Assembly: GCA_900553545.1 (NCBI GenBank)
Contig: USDP01000065.1
Span: 1 to 8,377 of the forward strand
Source of the DNA: an uncultured Eubacteriales bacterium
GTDB taxonomy: Bacteria > Bacillota > Clostridia > Oscillospirales > Oscillospiraceae
Direction: 5' to 3'
Length of the DNA: 8,377 bases
The notes under the pieces are model-generated. The model had not been told where the DNA came from. It did not search any database and worked only from the letters and a program-made list of their open reading frames with translations. The stretch's first letter is position 1. Every line of letters starts with the position of its first letter. Positions 5,984-8,377 of this stretch are shown piece by piece. The position numbers were made by a program, and so were the translations under genes.

Positions 5984-6553
5984 ATGGCTGTGCGGCATTA
6001 TTTTCTCGGCGCGAACACCGGCGGCGGCTTCGTCTCCGTCTACGATGAATTCTGCCCGCCGGAGTGCGGCGTGTTTCTCTGGGTACTCAAGGGCGGACCC
6101 GGCTGCGGCAAATCGAGCTTCATGAAGGCCATCGGCCGCGCGGCGGAGGACGCAGGGCTGGACGTGGAATACGTCCTCTGCTCCGGCGATCCGGACTCGG
6201 TCGACGGCGTGTATGTCCCGGCGTGGCAGATCGCCTACGTCGACGGAACGGCCCCGCACGTGCGCGAGGTGCCCTTCCCGGCCGCGTCCGGCGCGTATCT
6301 CGACCTTGGGCAGTTCTACCGCTGCGAAGAGCTTGTCCCCAAATTGCCGGAACTGATGCGCCTGACCGAGCGCTATCGCGCGCACTACGCCCGTGCCTAC
6401 GATGAACTCCGTCAGGCCAAGGCGCTGCATGACGAGCTGGAATCGGTCTACAATCCACACGTCGATTTCGACGGCGTCTACAAACTTGCAGAAGACCACA
6501 TCCAAAAAATCAAAAAATCACATTGTAAACCGGCGGAAAATGGTGTAGAATAG
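5984..6553 (+). CDS. P-loop ATPase, N-terminal half of a PRK06851-like protein
   Basis: This 189-residue P-loop NTPase has MAVRHYFLGANTGGGFVSVYDE, Walker A GGPGCGKSS (37-45), CSGDPDSVDGVYVP and VDGTAPHV, which I recognise from the PRK06851 family of uncharacterised ATPases. As I recall them, those proteins are about 365 residues with two similar P-loop halves; this one stops at the end of the first, after the helical YARAYDELRQAKALHDELES. GAGGG (5973-5977) lies 6 bases before the ATG at 5984, so I prefer it to ATG 5978 or the ATG touching the recG stop at 5918. The last codons (KKSHCKPAENGVE) are AT-rich and overlap the gpmI promoter, suggesting truncation with read-through into non-coding sequence. 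No function can be assigned. It is probably co-transcribed with recG. Confidence 0.75.
   Translation: MAVRHYFLGANTGGGFVSVYDEFCPPECGVFLWVLKGGPGCGKSSFMKAIGRAAEDAGLDVEYVLCSGDPDSVDGVYVPAWQIAYVDGTAPHVREVPFPAASGAYLDLGQFYRCEELVPKLPELMRLTERYRAHYARAYDELRQAKALHDELESVYNPHVDFDGVYKLAEDHIQKIKKSHCKPAENGVE
6523..6551 (+). promoter_or_regulatory. Sigma-A type promoter of gpmI, inside the end of the ATPase gene
   Basis: TTGTAA (6523-6528) and TAGAAT (6546-6551) are spaced by 17 bases, with transcription expected from about 6558. That gives a leader of roughly 36 bases holding only the GGAGGT binding site of gpmI. The TAG of the -10 box is in the GTA GAA TAG reading of the upstream gene, whose stop TAG (6551-6553) overlaps the last base of the box. 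Confidence 0.75.
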
Positions 6554-6593
6554 GGACGCAAAAGAAGAGTTCTCTCAGATGGAGGTCATACCT

Positions 6594-8159
<1,566 letters not shown>

Positions 8160-8169
8160 CGCAGCATTT

Positions 8170-8377
8170 ATGCGGAAGAAATGCACTGCGGCCCTGATTC
8201 TGGTGCTGACGCTGCTTTGCGCATGCTCGTCCGCGGAGGACTCCCCGCTGCCGGCAGCCGTTGCGTCGCCGTCTGTATCTGAGCAAATTCCAGATTTTAC
8301 CCCCCACTCGAACCCGAACATGACCTTTCCGCTGACCCCGATCTTGATCGGGGTCAGTCTTTCGGGGAGCCGTCTTC
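8170..8377 (+). CDS. Putative lipoprotein, 5' part only (runs off the window)
   Basis: From an ATG 10 bases past the gpmI stop, 69 codons stay open to the window edge. The N-terminus MRKKCTAALILVLTLLCACSS is a classic lipoprotein signal: basic start, hydrophobic core, and lipobox LCAC with Cys19 as the predicted lipidated residue. A Ser/Pro/Ala-rich linker (AEDSPLPAAVASPSVSEQ) follows, as often seen between a lipid anchor and a folded domain. No clear ribosome binding site is present, so translation may be coupled to gpmI. Too little remains to name a family. Past about residue 45 the frame crosses a 26-base palindrome (8332-8357), and a neighbouring frame is also open there, so the reading after the C-run at 8300-8305 is less certain. 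Confidence 0.6.
   Translation, partial: MRKKCTAALILVLTLLCACSSAEDSPLPAAVASPSVSEQIPDFTPHSNPNMTFPLTPILIGVSLSGSRL
8332..8357. repeat. Perfect 12-bp-arm palindrome CTGACCCCGATC-TT-GATCGGGGTCAG
   Basis: The two 12-base arms (8332-8343, 8346-8357) are exact reverse complements around TT and are followed by TCTTTC. The hairpin is GC-rich and resembles an intrinsic terminator, but the tail is poor in T and turns to GGGG. It lies within the open frame of the lipoprotein. It could be a terminator after a short or broken gene, or an inserted repeat read through in frame. Confidence 0.55.

Overview
The window looks like chromosomal DNA of a GC-rich, endospore-forming member of the Clostridia. An Oscillospiraceae-type gut anaerobe is my best guess. 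The case rests on a sporulation block (sigma-G, germination protease GPR, YlmC/YmxH protein), strongly GC-biased third codon positions, Gram-positive ribosome binding sites, and short palindromic interspersed repeats of a kind I recall from that family. There is no phage, transposase, plasmid or CRISPR signature.

Left part, minus strand (214-2496): gpr, then a 324-base gap, then sigG and ylmC. Sigma-G is the late forespore sigma factor. GPR degrades the small acid-soluble spore proteins during germination and is classically under forespore control. YlmC/YmxH follows sigG as it does in Bacillus. Positions 1-213 hold no gene but a cluster of palindromic repeats. The gpr-sigG gap carries a large imperfect inverted repeat made of DnaA-box-like TCCACA/TGTGGA sites beside an AT-rich patch, the most unusual non-coding structure here.

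Middle, plus strand (2577-3818): rpsT (ribosomal protein S20) is divergent from gpr, an arrangement I also know from Bacillus. It has a near-consensus vegetative promoter and ends at a strong hairpin terminator, preceded by a possible structured 3' UTR. A palindromic repeat follows, then a decayed threonine-aldolase-like PLP enzyme carrying a nonsense codon, a frameshift and an internal deletion.

Right part, plus strand (3863-8377): recG (branch-migration helicase), a P-loop ATPase that appears to be only the N-terminal half of its family, gpmI (cofactor-independent phosphoglycerate mutase, whose promoter lies inside the end of the ATPase gene), and the start of a lipoprotein gene that runs off the window.

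Most of the window is ordinary core genome. The points worth a second look are the DnaA-box-like palindrome between sporulation genes, a GPR with almost no propeptide, the half-size ATPase abutting a promoter, the odd recG start, the pseudogene, and the repeats. I found no convincing new multi-gene system.
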